Below are positions 11,926 to 24,690 of a stretch of DNA of 64,000 nucleotides, piece by piece. Origin of the DNA: Antilocapra americana (lineage: Eukaryota > Chordata > Mammalia > Artiodactyla > Antilocapridae); the NCBI GenBank assembly GCA_007570785.1, contig ML660213.1:1883414-1947413 (forward strand), written 5' to 3'. The notes beneath the pieces are model-generated. The model made no database searches, was not told the DNA's origin, and saw nothing but the letters and a program-made list of their open reading frames with translations. The position numbers and the translations under genes are program-made. Position 1 is the first letter of the stretch, and every line of letters starts with the position of its first letter.

Positions 11926-11998
11926 ATAGTTTAAGAAATTGAGCATGTGTACTACTTTTTTGTATTTATAGAGGCTCGTCTTCTTAAAACTAGACTAT

Positions 11999-12080
11999 CC
12001 TTTTATTTTATTTTATTTTTTAATTTTCTTTACTTTATTGTGTTGGTTTTGCCATACAATGACATGATACCGCCATGGGT
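11999..12080 (-). mobile_element. Very short bovine-type L1 3' end
   Basis: T-rich tail then the antisense of the L1 3' terminal block (TGGTTTTGCCATACAATGAC, CCATGGGT). Only about 80 bp. Confidence 0.75.
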
Positions 12081-13234
12081 CCTTTTAGAGTCTGCTAGCA
12101 AATACACCGGTCTCACAAATAGTCACTATTTAAGCCGCTAATAGTGCCACCTGTTGGTAGCAGTAACGCTGATTTCTTTCTTTCTTTTCTAAGTGCTGTT
12201 TTGTTCCCATCTGTCAAAGCCCTTAAGTGGAAAGGAGCTTCTCCTCTACAACATGGCCATTTTCAAGTCCAGATACCATATGGTGGATTTACTCTTCCTC
12301 CACGAGGCCCAGCCAAGAGTCTGGTACCTAATACAGTCACTTGAAATTTTTTTTAATTAAAAAAAAATTAAAAAGATTTTCTCATTGCAGATTTAGAAGA
12401 AAACAAACACAAGAAAGCTGATATATACTTTTTTTTTTTTTCCTTCAGTCTTTCAAGATTACTTGACCTGAAAATGCAAGTTTTGTTTCAGGTATGATAA
12501 ATGACTCTTGACATTTGACTACAAGATGGAGAAATAAGTCACTTAAAGGTTAGGGCACCTAATAAAGCAGATTATACCAAATACAAAAAAAAAAAAAAGG
12601 ACTTCAGTATGACTATATAAGAGGCCAAAAACAACAAGCAAGACTTTTACAGCTGTTTCTTCCTAAAGGCTATTGATTATTTCATTATTTTTACATGCAA
12701 TATGTGACAAATATGTGCTTTTATTGAAATCTATGGAATTAGAATAACAATATAAAGTATTACACATTGACTTAAGATGGTAGCACAATGAGAAGGGGCC
12801 AGAGTATATAACTTTTACATAATCAACAACCAGTCTTTTAATTATTTGTCACAGCCAATAGTGTATATTAGGAAAGGCAAATATATAATATATTGGTTAA
12901 AGATTGGTATAATTTAAATATTTTTCATTGTAAGACTAATTACGTTATATTAAAGCTGCTGAATGGTTAACTAGGTTAAACCAAAAGGTTGAGGGAATTT
13001 ACCTTTATTAATAATTTTATGAACAAATGAATAGATGGAAAAGTAGAGAATATATTTTTAGAGCTAAGTGAAAAGGGAAGTCACCTTGATTTAAATTTTT
13101 TTGTTTTTTCCCTATTTTAAAACAGCTAATTTGATACCTGTTTTTATTTTATTTTTTTGCCACCCTATTATACTCACCACTGGTAAAACAAACAGGACAT
13201 TTTAGCTTTAATCTTCTTACTACATAACCCAAAT
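12081..13234. other. Unique intron
   Basis: 12090-12350 is slightly GC-richer with a 66-codon plus-strand open frame (12144-12344) of no recognised family; 12350-12600 has short A and T homopolymers. Otherwise nothing. Confidence 0.4.
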
Positions 13235-13400
13235 AACTTCAGTCATATTTGCATTAATGCTGCATTAATCATGTTGTTGCGTATTAATGAGTTTTCAGGC
13301 TATGCTAATTACTGTCATAGATTCTGCAGCAGCCCATTAAATATACAAATTACAGAATTAAAGAGCCAGAGCTCTTCATGATTAATCTCTAAATGGAGAA
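13235..13400. promoter_or_regulatory. Candidate conserved non-coding element rich in TAAT motifs
   Basis: Non-repetitive segment with GCATTAAT at 13251 and 13262, GTATTAAT at 13281, GCTAATTA at 13304 and GATTAATC at 13380. Clustered homeodomain-type cores of this kind are common in intronic developmental enhancers, but AT-rich DNA produces them by chance, so this is only a candidate. Confidence 0.25.
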
Positions 13401-13884
13401 AAACTAATGATGTCTATACAAAGTTTCTCTCTACTTTTGGCTGAGTGAGCCCAATGAACAATCAATTAGGCTATTTGAGGAATAAGAAACTCACGTATTA
13501 CACAATTTTATGTAGACACTTCATTATAACTATGGACAGTGCTTTAGAGTTCTTAAAAATTTGGCATCCCTGTCCTAAACATGAGTTATCATGTTGTTCA
13601 ATACTGAATATACTTTGGAATAAGGTAAGTTCATACTGAATCCATTTCAATGAGGATCGAAAGGATTCAAAGGGCTACATGAAAAGGCATTTTAATCTAA
13701 AAGGAATATCATCACACCAAAAAAATCACAAATGCAAACATACAAAAAAGGTAGGGTTGTCACAGAGAAAACCAATAATTCTACAAGAAGTCTGCAAGAT
13801 ATCATGGAGTAACGATGCCCAGCATAGTAGATCAGGTCTGAAATGAAAGGCAGAACCCAATGGAGACACATTTACATGGGTGGG
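13401..13884. other. Unique intron
   Basis: Nothing recognised. Confidence 0.4.
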
Positions 13885-14075
13885 TTGTTGCTGTTCAGTC
13901 ACCTAGTCATGTCTGACTCTGCAACCCCATGGACTGCAGAACGTCAGGCTGTGCTGACCTTTACCATCTTCTGGAGCTTGCTCAAAACCATGTCCTTTGA
14001 GTTGGTGATGCCATCCAACCATCTCATCCTCTGTTGCCCCCTTCTCCTCCTGCCCTCAGTCTTTCCAGCATCAGG
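13885..14075 (-). mobile_element. BovB 3' tail
   Basis: Antisense BovB end (CTGTTCAGTCACCTAGTCAT, CAACCCCATGGACTGCAG, CTCCTCCTGCCCTCAGTC). Flanked by a possible 9-bp target duplication with one mismatch (ATGGGTGGG at 13876, ATGGGTAGG at 14076). Confidence 0.9.
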
Positions 14076-14084
14076 ATGGGTAGG

Positions 14085-17000
14085 TAGTCTGAATATCTAG
14101 CTGAAGGCTCAGGTGAAAAGTATGGTTTCTAATCGTATGGGTTTGCATGGGCAGAGCACAACAATAAGCTGGTACTCAAAATATACCAGGGACACGTTAG
14201 GACGACACCAGCTAAAGAAAGTAGAATAAAGATAGGGCTGCAATGGAGACATCTGGACAGACTGACAAGTACAACCATGTTTATCTCCAAATAGGCAGAA
14301 CTTGGGAGGCCCAACAAGCCAGCACAACAGCCTTGTGTATAGTTAGAATCTAGAGTCAAGAAGAGTGCAGGACAGACTTTAGTCTCAGAAGGTAGCCTCG
14401 TAAGAGCCAGACAGCAACACAGGTTCTAGGGTACTGGGCAGGTTTCCAAGAACACAGAGGGAGTCAATTACCAGCACGAAGAAGATGAGAGTGCTGAGTG
14501 TAGATCTTGGGAACGTGCTAGGTCTTGGGAATGCGCTAGGAACATGCTTGGGAAGGTGTGTCAAAAGTATGCACAAAGTCAAGGTCAGATTCTTCAGGAG
14601 GATTGACTTCCTGAGAATCTTAAAGCAAGAGTTTGTGTCTTGCAGGTGAATTCTATACTGGCCCCAGGGACTGAGGGTAGTGAACCTTAAGGGAGAGGTT
14701 ACATAGCTCCAGGCTTGGCAAGAGGAGGGCCAAAGAGTGTAGGAAGCAGAAATTTTGCCAGTTTATTGCCAGGCAAAAGACTCAGAAAAACCATTCTCTA
14801 TCAAGGTCAAGGGTGTTAATGTAACATAATAATCTTGGCTATGAACTAGGCCAGAAATTTAGTTTTATTTGATAGAGTGAGACGATGACCCTGACAAGAG
14901 GGGAGCAGAAGGAAAAATAGTTTTCCCTGACAGAGCTCTCACCTGCGACACAATCTGAGCTGAATATTCTAGAAATGGTACGCTGCTTGTTTTGCATACT
15001 TCATTCATCCCATTATACAGGTAAGAAAACTGAGGCCCAGAAAAATTATCCAGTACTAGAGAAAATGCTTTTACCGAAAAGGAATTGATTTTTATAAAAC
15101 CTTTTTTCCTTCTCCTTAGTAAATGGTACAGTTTTGTTGAGGATGAATGCTCCACAGCTGGTCATTCAGGGAAATACAGGACGATATAAATAGAGTGGGT
15201 GGAGAGTAAGTTCTTGTGTATGTGTGTTAGGTGCATGTAAAGCAGAACTAAGCAACTGAGGAGAGAGCACACTGTCTGGTCATATTCATGAGCCAATTGA
15301 CGACCTGTATCTATGACACTTGTTCAGGCAAACCTATCAGCCTGTGTCTCTGAAGCACTTTCAAGTGGCTATCACAGTGCCTGTAGGAGGTGGGCAAATT
15401 ATATCCCAGAAGTAACCAATCATGGATTTCTTGTGGTGTTTCCCTGTTTCTGTTTCCAAAGATACATTTCTCATATGCTTTTCCCTGTTTTTCCCATTAT
15501 TGAAAATGTTTTGAAAACAGGAAGAGTTACCATGTTTCCCACGCTATTTGTTTTTCCATCAGTTGCGCTATCACTGGGCATGTAATGGAAACTCAAGCAA
15601 TGCTTCTGACTTACAAATTCAAATGCAAAATTATTAAAGAAAGACCAAGATTCAGACCCAGGAGCTTAGAGACAATGTATATACCCTCATAGACAGATGA
15701 GAGCTGGAACTTGGTATTCAAGATAAAAATAAGTTAAACACCTAAGAAAGACGTTTTTCCTGCTATTGATATAAGGGCATGACTTGTACAGAACAGAAAT
15801 TGGTCATATATTCTTACCTTACAGGGAAGCAGCACAGTGACCCCATAGCCCTACAGTCATCTTCTACATTAATGACTCCACAGCTGTAAACCAGGCTTGA
15901 CTACCTTCTATAAAGTAGACCTTCTCAGCATTCTAGATTTCCTTTCCCACACAAAGATAAGACATCAATCAGAGGTGCTCCTCATATCTTTTAGACTGAA
16001 TTGCTGATGTTCTGGGTGGTAATTTAAATAGAAACCTTTTGTCACTTTAGCAGCAATTGTATAAACACAATGTTGCCCAGGCAGAAAGTAATTAAATTGA
16101 TAGAGGCAAGAAACATGACTTGAACTGGATAAAATACAAATACATCAAAATTAAAGTCAGTGTAATGAGCTGAAACCCTGCAAATTTAGACAAGAGCACA
16201 TTAGCCAAAGCACAGAAACCCCTCTCAGGCAGTATCAGAGCCGACAGAAAACACAAGGACTTGGAATTCCTGCAGCAAGCAAGCAAGGAAGTTTACTGAT
16301 TAGGTACTGCATACACTAAATCAGAGAATAACTTTAAAAAAAAAAAAAGCAAAAAGCTAATGAACAACTCAGAGAAACAAAATAGGCAAAATTAGAAATA
16401 TAACAAGATGACGAAGTGGGTGGAGGAGAACACCATCAAATAGGAATACAACAAGACAAAGCAAAGCTCAGCAGAAAAAAAAAAAAAAGAAATAGAGCAA
16501 TTCAAGTCAGAAACTCAGAAAGAAATGCAAGTCAAGGCAGAAAAATAAGATCAAGATAAGAACATATTCAACCTAACCCCAAGTTTTAAATCAGAACAAC
16601 AAACTCAGCAACAAATCTGCCAAATGCTAATGATTCAAACAAAGAGACAATAATTGAAAGTAAGAAATATACCACATCTCACCCAGTAATGTTCACAATG
16701 CCATTTCCCCTCATTATTCTTGACATGGTGACCTTCTCCTGAAGAGACACACCAAAAACTCAGTGTAATTAAGGGTGACCAGTGTAGAGAAGGGCTTTTC
16801 TTGTCTCTACAAAAAGACTGGATAGTAAGCCCTCATTTATCTGGCATCATCAGGGTACAAGGCGTTCTGCATACCTAGGTTTCCAGTTCGCAGGAGTTCA
16901 TTATTAAAAAAACACATATATTCTAATTCTTGCCATAAACATTTTGTAAAACGCATCACACATTTCCTTGTTTTCTAGGACAGGGCAAATATGCTTTAAG

Positions 17001-17422
17001 CTTTCTGTGATTTGACATGTTCATATGACCAGCCATTTTATACTATCTTGGACTAGAATGGTATCTTCAGGAAACCCTGAGCCTTAATAATGTCTATAGA
17101 TATATAAGAATTAAAAACAATATCTATGTTTTTCTTAGGATTTGGTACCATGGAATCAGGTCTTATTTAAACCAAAAACAAAGTAAAACAAAATTCACAG
17201 AATCTGCTAGCCAGAAAGATCATTAAATGTCATTTTGACCTTAAGCAGTATTCAGGCCCCTTCTATCAGCAAAAGCCTTATTAGCTCCCTTCTCCCTAGT
17301 CTTGGTGCTGGACGCTTTCAACCTGCCATGCTCTGCGAATAAGATGTTAGATTTCTCTAAAGTAAGAGAAAATAGGATACACATGGAGAGAAAATGAGAG
17401 AAACTATAAATATTAATTGAGG
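14085..17422. other. Long, mostly unique intron
   Basis: A MIR-like piece at about 14990-15055 (minus; AAACTGAGGCCCAGAAAAAT) is the only relic I can name. A-rich runs lie at 16333-16349 and 16477-16490. Open frames of 60-96 codons have no recognisable motif. Confidence 0.45.
14990..15055 (-). mobile_element. MIR core fragment
   Basis: CCCATTATACAGGTAAGAAA followed by CTGAGGCCCAGA matches the antisense MIR core (cattttacagatgaggaaactgaggc). Confidence 0.6.
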
Positions 17423-17431
17423 CACATTACA

Positions 17432-17575
17432 TTCAGTTCAGATGCTCAGTCGTATCTGACTCTTTGCGACCCCATGGACTGCAGCACACCAGGCTTCCCT
17501 GTCCATCACCAACTCCTGGAGCTTGCTCAAACTCATGTCCATCGAGTCAGTGATGCCAGTCAGCATCACCAGCAT
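17432..17575 (-). mobile_element. Short BovB 3' tail with target-site duplication
   Basis: Antisense BovB end (CAGTTCAGATGCTCAGTCGT, CTTTGCGACCCCATGGACTG). Flanked by a perfect 9-bp duplication CACATTACA at 17423-17431 and 17576-17584, so the whole insert is 144 bp. Confidence 0.92.
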
Positions 17576-17584
17576 CACATTACA

Positions 17585-18061
17585 CTGGGTAATATTTAAG
17601 TTTTAGTAGGTGAGATTCAAATACCTATTTTCGATTACACAACGGTCTTCTTGCCCCAAACCACATTTTTCAACCATATTCCAAATAGTCCAACTGTTGC
17701 TGAACTTGGTGATTTTTTAAACTGATGTTTCACCTCTTCAATCTTAAAACCATGAGAAACCAAATATCAAGACAAAGAGATGTGGTAGAAAAATCACTGG
17801 GTTGGAAGCTTTTACTATCCACATGGATTCTACCCCAGATATAAATAAACCACTGTGAATTTTGTGGCCTCTGTTTCCTCATCTGGGGAAAGAGACAAGG
17901 GATTAGTTGGTCTCTGCCACAATTAACTGTTAAGTGTCCAGTAGACTTCATCTGAGAATGGCTTAGGTCTTTCCTCGCTATGATACAGCTGTCAATTCAC
18001 TGGATACAAAAACCAAACATATAGTCTAATTTTGCAAACTTGGAAATTTACATTAGAAAGT
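17585..18061. other. Unique intron with a weak MIR-like piece
   Basis: 17860-17935 contains CTCTGTTTCCTCATCTGGGG, the plus MIR core signature; the surrounding text is not clearly MIR. Confidence 0.4.
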
Positions 18062-18290
18062 GTGATTGGGATTAACAGATACACTCTACTGTATATAAAA
18101 TAAACACCAAAGAACTACTATATACCACAGGAAATTATACTTGATAGCTTGTACTAATTGCTAATGGAAAAGAATCTTGAAAAGCATGCATGCGCGTGCG
18201 TGTGTGTGTATGTTGCATGTGTGTGCACTGTACACCTGAAACTAATACAACATTGTAAATCAATTATATTTCAATAAAAAAATGTGTTTT
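18062..18290 (+). mobile_element. L1 3' UTR fragment
   Basis: Shares order and text with the other L1 3' UTRs here (TGGGATTAACAGATACA, ACTATATACCACAGGAAATT, GTACACCTGAAACTAATACA, TTTCAATAAAAAAATG). Contains an imperfect (TG)n at 18185-18230. Confidence 0.88.
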
Positions 18291-20754
18291 GGTGTATTTT
18301 CTCTTGTTAAATTAAAAATGCAATGTAAGGATTACAAATATATGTCTATTTTTCAGATTTCCTCTGAGAGACCTGCTAGCTACTTCTAGACTCACACACT
18401 TAAGGAAAGGAGTGCCTCCGTGCATGTGAAACAGTTGTAGAATATCTTCTTTCCCCACATGAGTAGCTGCTGTATGTCACTCATTAGTCTCGGCGTACTT
18501 ATTCAATCATCAATCTGATAATAACTATTTTACTGCTTTTAATATAAAAGAAAACTGAGGCCAAGAGATTATGTCTAACAAAGAAAAGTTATTACTTTTA
18601 ACTAGCCTACAAAAAATTCTGCAAAAAAATAATAATGCCATGAAACACTCATATTAAACTTGATCCATGATTATCTTACCAAATTTGGTTAAATAGCTTT
18701 ACTCAAAGTTGAAACCTTTCTTACAGGCAGTATTTGTCTAATCTGTGAGGAGAGCTGTCACTTACAAAATTATTGTTTCTAGCAGACTAGATCCAAAGTC
18801 ATATACAAAATGTATTTCATGACCATGTGTTTAGCTGGAATATGTTCTGATTCTAGAATGCTTGAAAAAGGTGACTCCATACACATATGCCAATTACCAT
18901 GCCAATGCTTATCAATAGCACTGCAGAGAAACAAGTGCAATAACCGTCAGATGTAACCATCTTAGCTATGGACATATGTCACCACCACAGAGGTAGTTTG
19001 CATTAAGAAATATTTAAAATGCTTGCGTCTCTTAATGGTCCAAATTATTACTGTGAACTTTCTGAGACAGACTGAAGGTCATAGTGTGTGCGTGTGTCTC
19101 TGCATGTGTTTGTGTGTTTTCATGAACAGTGTATTTCAGGAGAAATAAATGGATGAGGGTGAAAAAAGGGAAACATTTAGGCTGTAGTTGAATCCTTTAT
19201 GGCATGAGAACTGAAACTCTCTTTTCCTAACACCAGTCTTTTCACAGAGTATTTATTGGTTGAGGGAGACGCAGAGAATAGTGTTTCCTTCCAAGGAATC
19301 GAGTGGGAGAACAATCTTCTTCTCTGCGTCCCATTAGAAAATGTTTCCTGTGAGTGAGTTTGAAAGAAAAGGTCACACGATATTGAATCATCCTGGATAA
19401 TAATAATATGTGTCCATTGAGATGTCTATTACTGGATCCACTTCATCTGTCGTGGCCAGCCTTGGCAGTGCTTCCTCTTCTTTATCTGATTTGTTTCATG
19501 AGAAAGCACTCAGGACAGTGTTACCACCTCTATTGCTGGCATTTATACAGAGACCTTCGAATACCCATCTGTGCTGCCTGCCACTGACAAAATAACAAAG
19601 GTGATTCTGGAAAATTACCCAAATGATACATCATTTCTCAATCTGAAACTAAAAGGGGGAATGCAAACAAAGAATCAGTGAACCTAAAAATCAATGGGTG
19701 AAGAGTAAGTATCAAATAATTCAAATTAAATGCTGCTGCAGCAAAACTGTCAATTACCCTGCCTTCTTTTATTCATTTTGCTTTTGATTGCATGATGGTT
19801 TCTGTTTCTTTCCATGGAGCCATTATAGAGCATCAGCATGGCAGAAGAGTGATTGGGAAAATCTAGCAACCAGATTTGCTATCTATATTGTAAGAAAAAG
19901 ATGCTGATTCAGAAGTCAGTGTATTTTTAAACTTTCTATAGTTGTCAACCCAAAAGATGTAACTCAGGATGAATAACCTCAGGGACTCTGGAAACTTTGG
20001 AGAACTTCCCTCCAGCCTAGAATGAGATGGGATGTTCAATGCTGGGGTCCAAAAATTTGAATAGCACACTGGGCAGTCTGATAAATGGACTATCACGAGG
20101 AGAATATAGACAGATTTTATTAGAGCAGAGACTTTACAGTAAAACTGATTAAACATCTACCTAAGCCCAGCACTGCAGGTCCTTTTTTGTATAATTATTT
20201 GATCTTAGAAACCAATTGTGATTTAGACATTGCTTTCACTGCTTTAAAGATTAAGATACTAAAGCTTCCAGTGTTTAAATCTAAACGTATCAAGGATGGT
20301 TTTGAATCCATGTCTTCTGCTCAAGTCCAGGGATTTTCTTACTCTAAGACAGTTAGCTATTTAAACAAATAATATGCAGAACTATTTTGATATTATAACT
20401 GCAGAGTTACAGTGCCTTTCAAATCACTTAGCTGCACAGACATTGACTAAACCCCATTTGAAACACCTCTTATCTTTTAAAAACTTACAAACTATACCTT
20501 TTCCAGAATCATCTCCTACTATTTTCCCACAGAATGAGAAAACTGACCAGTAAAGGATCAATGCTTTAATCCAAACTGATTGGTTTGCTGTTTCTCAAAC
20601 CTGCCCTTTGATTTCTCATCTTGATGCCTTTATTCATGACTATCCCTCTCCCTAGGACACCATGCTCAACTCTTTTGTCTCTAAAAATCCACCTGTTTAC
20701 AGATTATGTCATTGTGATCTTCCTTCTGAACCCCCCTTTGACCATCTTCATCGG
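18291..20754. other. Long unique intron
   Basis: No repeat family or exon recognised. Short GT-rich patch at 19083-19117. Confidence 0.45.
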
Positions 20755-21030
20755 ATATAATCTGTTGTTAATAATAATAACACTTAATTGCTATTGTATC
20801 TAGATATTTTATACATGAACTTCTTTCATCATCACAATGGCTCTGTCAGACAAGCATGGCATTTATCCTCATCTCCACCATTTTGTACTTGATGGAAATG
20901 AAAAGCAGAAAGAATGAGAGAATTACATGAGGACAGGGACTTAGTGAGGTGGTAATGATGGAATTTGAACCCAGAGAGTTCAATCCAGGAAACTGGACAA
21001 GAATCTCTAGAAGCCAGCTCTGTAACCACT
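20755..21030 (-). mobile_element. MIR SINE
   Basis: Antisense MIR: ends near ATAATAATAACACTTAATTG, passes CATCATCACAATGGCTCTGT and finishes with GAATTTGAACCCAGAGAGTT (antisense B box). Diverged but long. Confidence 0.72.
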
Positions 21031-21342
21031 CTACAAACCACCTCTCATTCCTTTGACAGTGATATGACACAGTTCTACCTTCTTTGTTTATATATTACTT
21101 TCATTATCTTACTTGTCTTTCTAACTCTTTGACCTGAGAAGACTGACTTTCCAAAGAAAAGAAGAAACAAATCGTCCTCTTTACTCTCATAGTTACAGCA
21201 TTTTGTTTTCTTACAATGATTTATTCAGCTGCTTTATCTTATTTCCAACTCCTTTGTTTAGAGTCAGAAGAAAAAGAACAGACATATGTTGTACACATGT
21301 GATGTGTATCTTATGAATATTTGTGGTCTCTATAGCACTGAG

Positions 21343-21487
21343 GATGAGATGGTTAGATAGCATCACTGACTCAATGGACTTAAATTTGAGCAAACTCAGG
21401 GAGACAGTGGGGGACAGAGGAGCTTGGCATCTATAGTCGAAGGGATTGCAGAGAGTCTGACACAACTTGGCAAATGAAGAACCGGAA
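21343..21487 (+). mobile_element. Short BovB 3' tail with perfect target-site duplication
   Basis: Plus BovB end starting GATGAGATGGTTAGATAGCA. Flanked by a perfect 11-bp duplication ATAGCACTGAG at 21332-21342 and 21488-21498. Insert 145 bp, almost the same length as the copy at 17432-17575. Confidence 0.93.
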
Positions 21488-21498
21488 ATAGCACTGAG

Positions 21499-22060
21499 CA
21501 TTCGGCAAATTCTCCAGAGTTTTATGTGCAGATGGGCTGCTTTGGGAGAGGAGGCTCATGAACTGCTGCAGAGGTAGATTGAAACAAACCATCATGGATG
21601 CACCATCATGTCAAGCCCTACTGTTTATGGCCTCTACCATTTTACTTCTCTCAGTCCCTAGCTTTGGTTTTCAAGGTAACCAGATTCATTGTAATATCAG
21701 AGATAAAAGGTTGATGATACAGACTACACAGTCAATTTTTTCTGTTCTCACTGAAGAGGCTGAAGTAAACATAATTTCCTATATCATTAATGTCAGTGGC
21801 CTTGCTACAGCCCTACACTGTGCGAAGTTGTCCTCTGCTGGGACCATTCATGATGGGACTCCACTTGGAAACCCCCTAGGGATGTTCAGCACTTCAGAGC
21901 ATCTTTTGCTCTCCCCTTAATGAAAGTCTATTTTCAACTACTTATAATCCAGGAAGAGCAAAATGTTTAAACCATTTTAAAATGTTACAGACTGATTTTA
22001 AAAACTTAGGTGTATTTTCTCTCCCAGTGGGCCAAGAATTCAATTTTAATGTGAAAACAT
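21499..22060. other. Unique intron with a 120-codon open frame
   Basis: Plus-strand open frame at 21558-21920 with a hydrophobic stretch after a Met (ALLFMASTILLLSVPSFGFQ). No family recognised, no splice or promoter support; frames of this length are expected several times per 64 kb of AT-rich DNA. Confidence 0.3.
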
Positions 22061-22276
22061 ATGATGATGGATGAATTTTCACTCAGTCGTGCCTGACTCT
22101 TTGCAACCCCATGGACTGCAGCCCTCCAGGTTCCTCTGTCCATGAGATTTTCCAGGCCAGGATACTGGAGTGAGTTGCCATGCCCTCCTCCAGGGGATCT
22201 TCCCAACCCAGGGATTGAACCCTGGTATCCTGCACTGCAGACAGATTCTTTACCAACTGAGCTACAAGGGAAGCCT
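22061..22276 (-). mobile_element. Bov-tA SINE
   Basis: Antisense Bov-tA ending in GAGCTACAAGGGAAGCC (antisense A box and SINE start). Flanked by GTGAAAACAT at 22051-22060 and GTGAAAAACAT at 22277-22287, a target duplication differing by one A. Confidence 0.93.
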
Positions 22277-22287
22277 GTGAAAAACAT

Positions 22288-24091
22288 CTTCATCCTCAAA
22301 TTCCCAAAATATGTATATCTGGAATTGTGCTAAATGCAACATTAAGATAAATGAAATGGTGAGGGTAGGGAGGTGAAAAAGAGTTCCAAGGTTAAAGGAG
22401 TGTAGAAAATACTCATTCTTTTGCATTCACAGTCATTATCTACTTGCATATTAAATAACCTAAGAAATCATGCAACAGCATTAACAAAGGTGACAATAAC
22501 AACGTACATCAGGCTAATGATACACACGATGTTTCCTAAATCTATCTCATCACATTAGATCTATTCTGCATTCAGACCACTGTCCCATTAGAATAGCAGT
22601 TTGGGAAGAACCAAATTGGCTCTATTGGTTATATAGCTATTGGTTTTATATATATGTCAACAGGACCATGATTTGCAAACCACTCAAATCATGCCCAACT
22701 CAGGAGGCTCAAAGTCTATCCACTTACAGGTGTAGCTGAACTTGGGGAGCTGACACAAAAAGACACAGACAAACGTCATCAGAAATGGGATTTGTGACAG
22801 GACTCAAAATGGAGAAGCTATATTACCCAAAAGGGTTTCAAGGCTCAGGAAACCAAAATATAGAGAGCATGGTTGCCCTTTCCCTAGGACTCAGGTATAG
22901 AAATGTAGGACAATATTTATTCCTATCTAATGCTCTAGAAACTCATTATGTCATTAACTTAAAGGGGAATTAAATTAGCACATAGGTCTATTTTTTCACA
23001 TCTTAGAAAAAAATAAAAAGCTCTTCCTTTCAGGGTTTTATGTTGATTTTCATATTATTGCCTAAAATATGAATGATTATCATGTATATGTCTATCTAAT
23101 TCTGAATGATGATAATCAGGAAATCGCTTTTCCTTTTTCAGTAAACTCACTGATAGCTTAATTTCTTTTTTCTTCTCCTTTTCACAGAATTGTGGATTTA
23201 TGGGACACTGAATATTATGATTGATTACAATATTTGTATTATAATGAATCAGATGATTGGATCTATCAGGCTGCTTATAGGATATCTGCTCTGCATTGCA
23301 TCCTGTCTTGCCCATGAACACTAATGGAGAGTTGTTTTGACTCAGAAATACTGAGAGCTATAAGTAATTAAAAGCAAAATTGCTTTCTGTGCTTTGTAAC
23401 AACTTTTTGAGACTCAAATTATAATACCTAAAATATAGAAAGCTATTCATTTATAAAGCAAAACAAAATATGTAGAACATAAAAGTTTTGAAAAATCCTC
23501 CCCATATTTTTCTATCTTTTATTTTAAAAATGAAGGGAAATTATACATACTCTTTGATGCAAGAGTCATTTCACATGCAAAAATCTTTAAAATGTATTCC
23601 AATAGACAGAAGCAAAAGAAATGGAGAGGAGAGAGAGGCAAATTTAGGAAACCATATCAGTTAATTAATATTTGAGAAGCAATGTCTCAGGGAGGGCAAG
23701 AAATATTCACTTTAAGGAAACAGAACAGAAAATCCTGAAATTCCAATTGAGTCAACTCTATTAGTTTGATAAAAGGATTCCATGGCAACTTGTATTTAAA
23801 GGTTATAACTATGGTGCAGTTAGGTTCCTAGGAAACTAGTTTTGTCAAATCAATTCAAAGTTTATCTTTGAAGGAGAAATTTTTTTTTAATTTAGATAAA
23901 CATTGTCCACCTAATAGACATGTTTTGTATACTGTACTTCTTTTATCAGTGTTGAATGCAATTCAGTGTATTTGTGGCTGAGAGATGACATTTTATCTGT
24001 TAAATGGATTCCATTGCCTTCAGAAACAGTTACAAAGCACTGCTTGACTTGATAACAATTAAACACTGTGTCTGTAAAAATTCTGAAAGAG
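22288..24091. other. Unique AT-rich intron
   Basis: Nothing recognised. Confidence 0.45.
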
Positions 24092-24495
24092 GGGTGTAAG
24101 ACAGAGAAAGACAAGTGTCATAGGAAAGTGCTTATATGTGGAATCCAAAAAAAAAATGGTATAAATGAAACCTATTTGCCAAACAGAAACAGAGTCACAG
24201 ACAGAGAAAACAAATTTATGGTTACAAAAGGAGAAAAGGCGGGCAGAGGGATAAGTTGGGATGTTGGGATTGATATACACACACTACTATATATAAGAAT
24301 AGATAACAAGCAAGGACCTATTGTATAGCACAAGGAACTCTATCAATACTCTATAATATGGGAAAAGAACCTAAAAAAGAATGTGTGTGTGTGTGTGTAT
24401 TATATATATATGTATATATATGTATATTATATATGTGTATATATTATATATATAATGTGTGTGTGTGTATATATATATACATATTACTCCAATAA
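24092..24495 (+). mobile_element. L1 ORF2 end / 3' UTR fragment
   Basis: Plus L1: AGACAGAGAAAGACAAGTGT, TGGAATCCAAAAAA, AGTCACAGACAGAGAAAAC, then GGACCTATTGTATAGCACAA and a degenerate tail dissolved into a microsatellite. Confidence 0.85.
24381..24483. repeat. (TG)n/(TA)n compound microsatellite
   Basis: About 100 bp of TG and TATA repeats, probably grown from the L1 tail. Two (GT) blocks flank an AT-alternating core. Confidence 0.9.
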
Positions 24496-24499
24496 TTTT

Positions 24500-24690
24500 T
24501 TTTAAAGGAAAGCTGCTACACTGGGACAACCAGAAGGATGGGGAAGGAGGTGAAAGAGGGGTTCAGGACAGGGGTGACACATGGACACCCGTGGCTGATT
24601 CATGTCAATGTATGGCAAAAACTACTACAATATTGCAAAGTAATTAGCCTCCAATTAAAATAAATAAATAAAATTTTAAAAAAATGAATG
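24500..24690 (+). mobile_element. Second L1 3' tail of a different ruminant family
   Basis: Ends AAAGTAATTAGCCTCCAATT followed by AAATAAATAAA, the terminal block of a ruminant L1 family distinct from that at 624-1103. It directly follows the previous L1 fragment. Confidence 0.75.

Noticed and set aside
21558..21920. 120-codon plus-strand frame with a signal-peptide-like hydrophobic stretch
   Set aside because: No recognised family, no splice sites or promoter; frames of about 120 codons are expected several times in 64 kb of AT-rich sequence.
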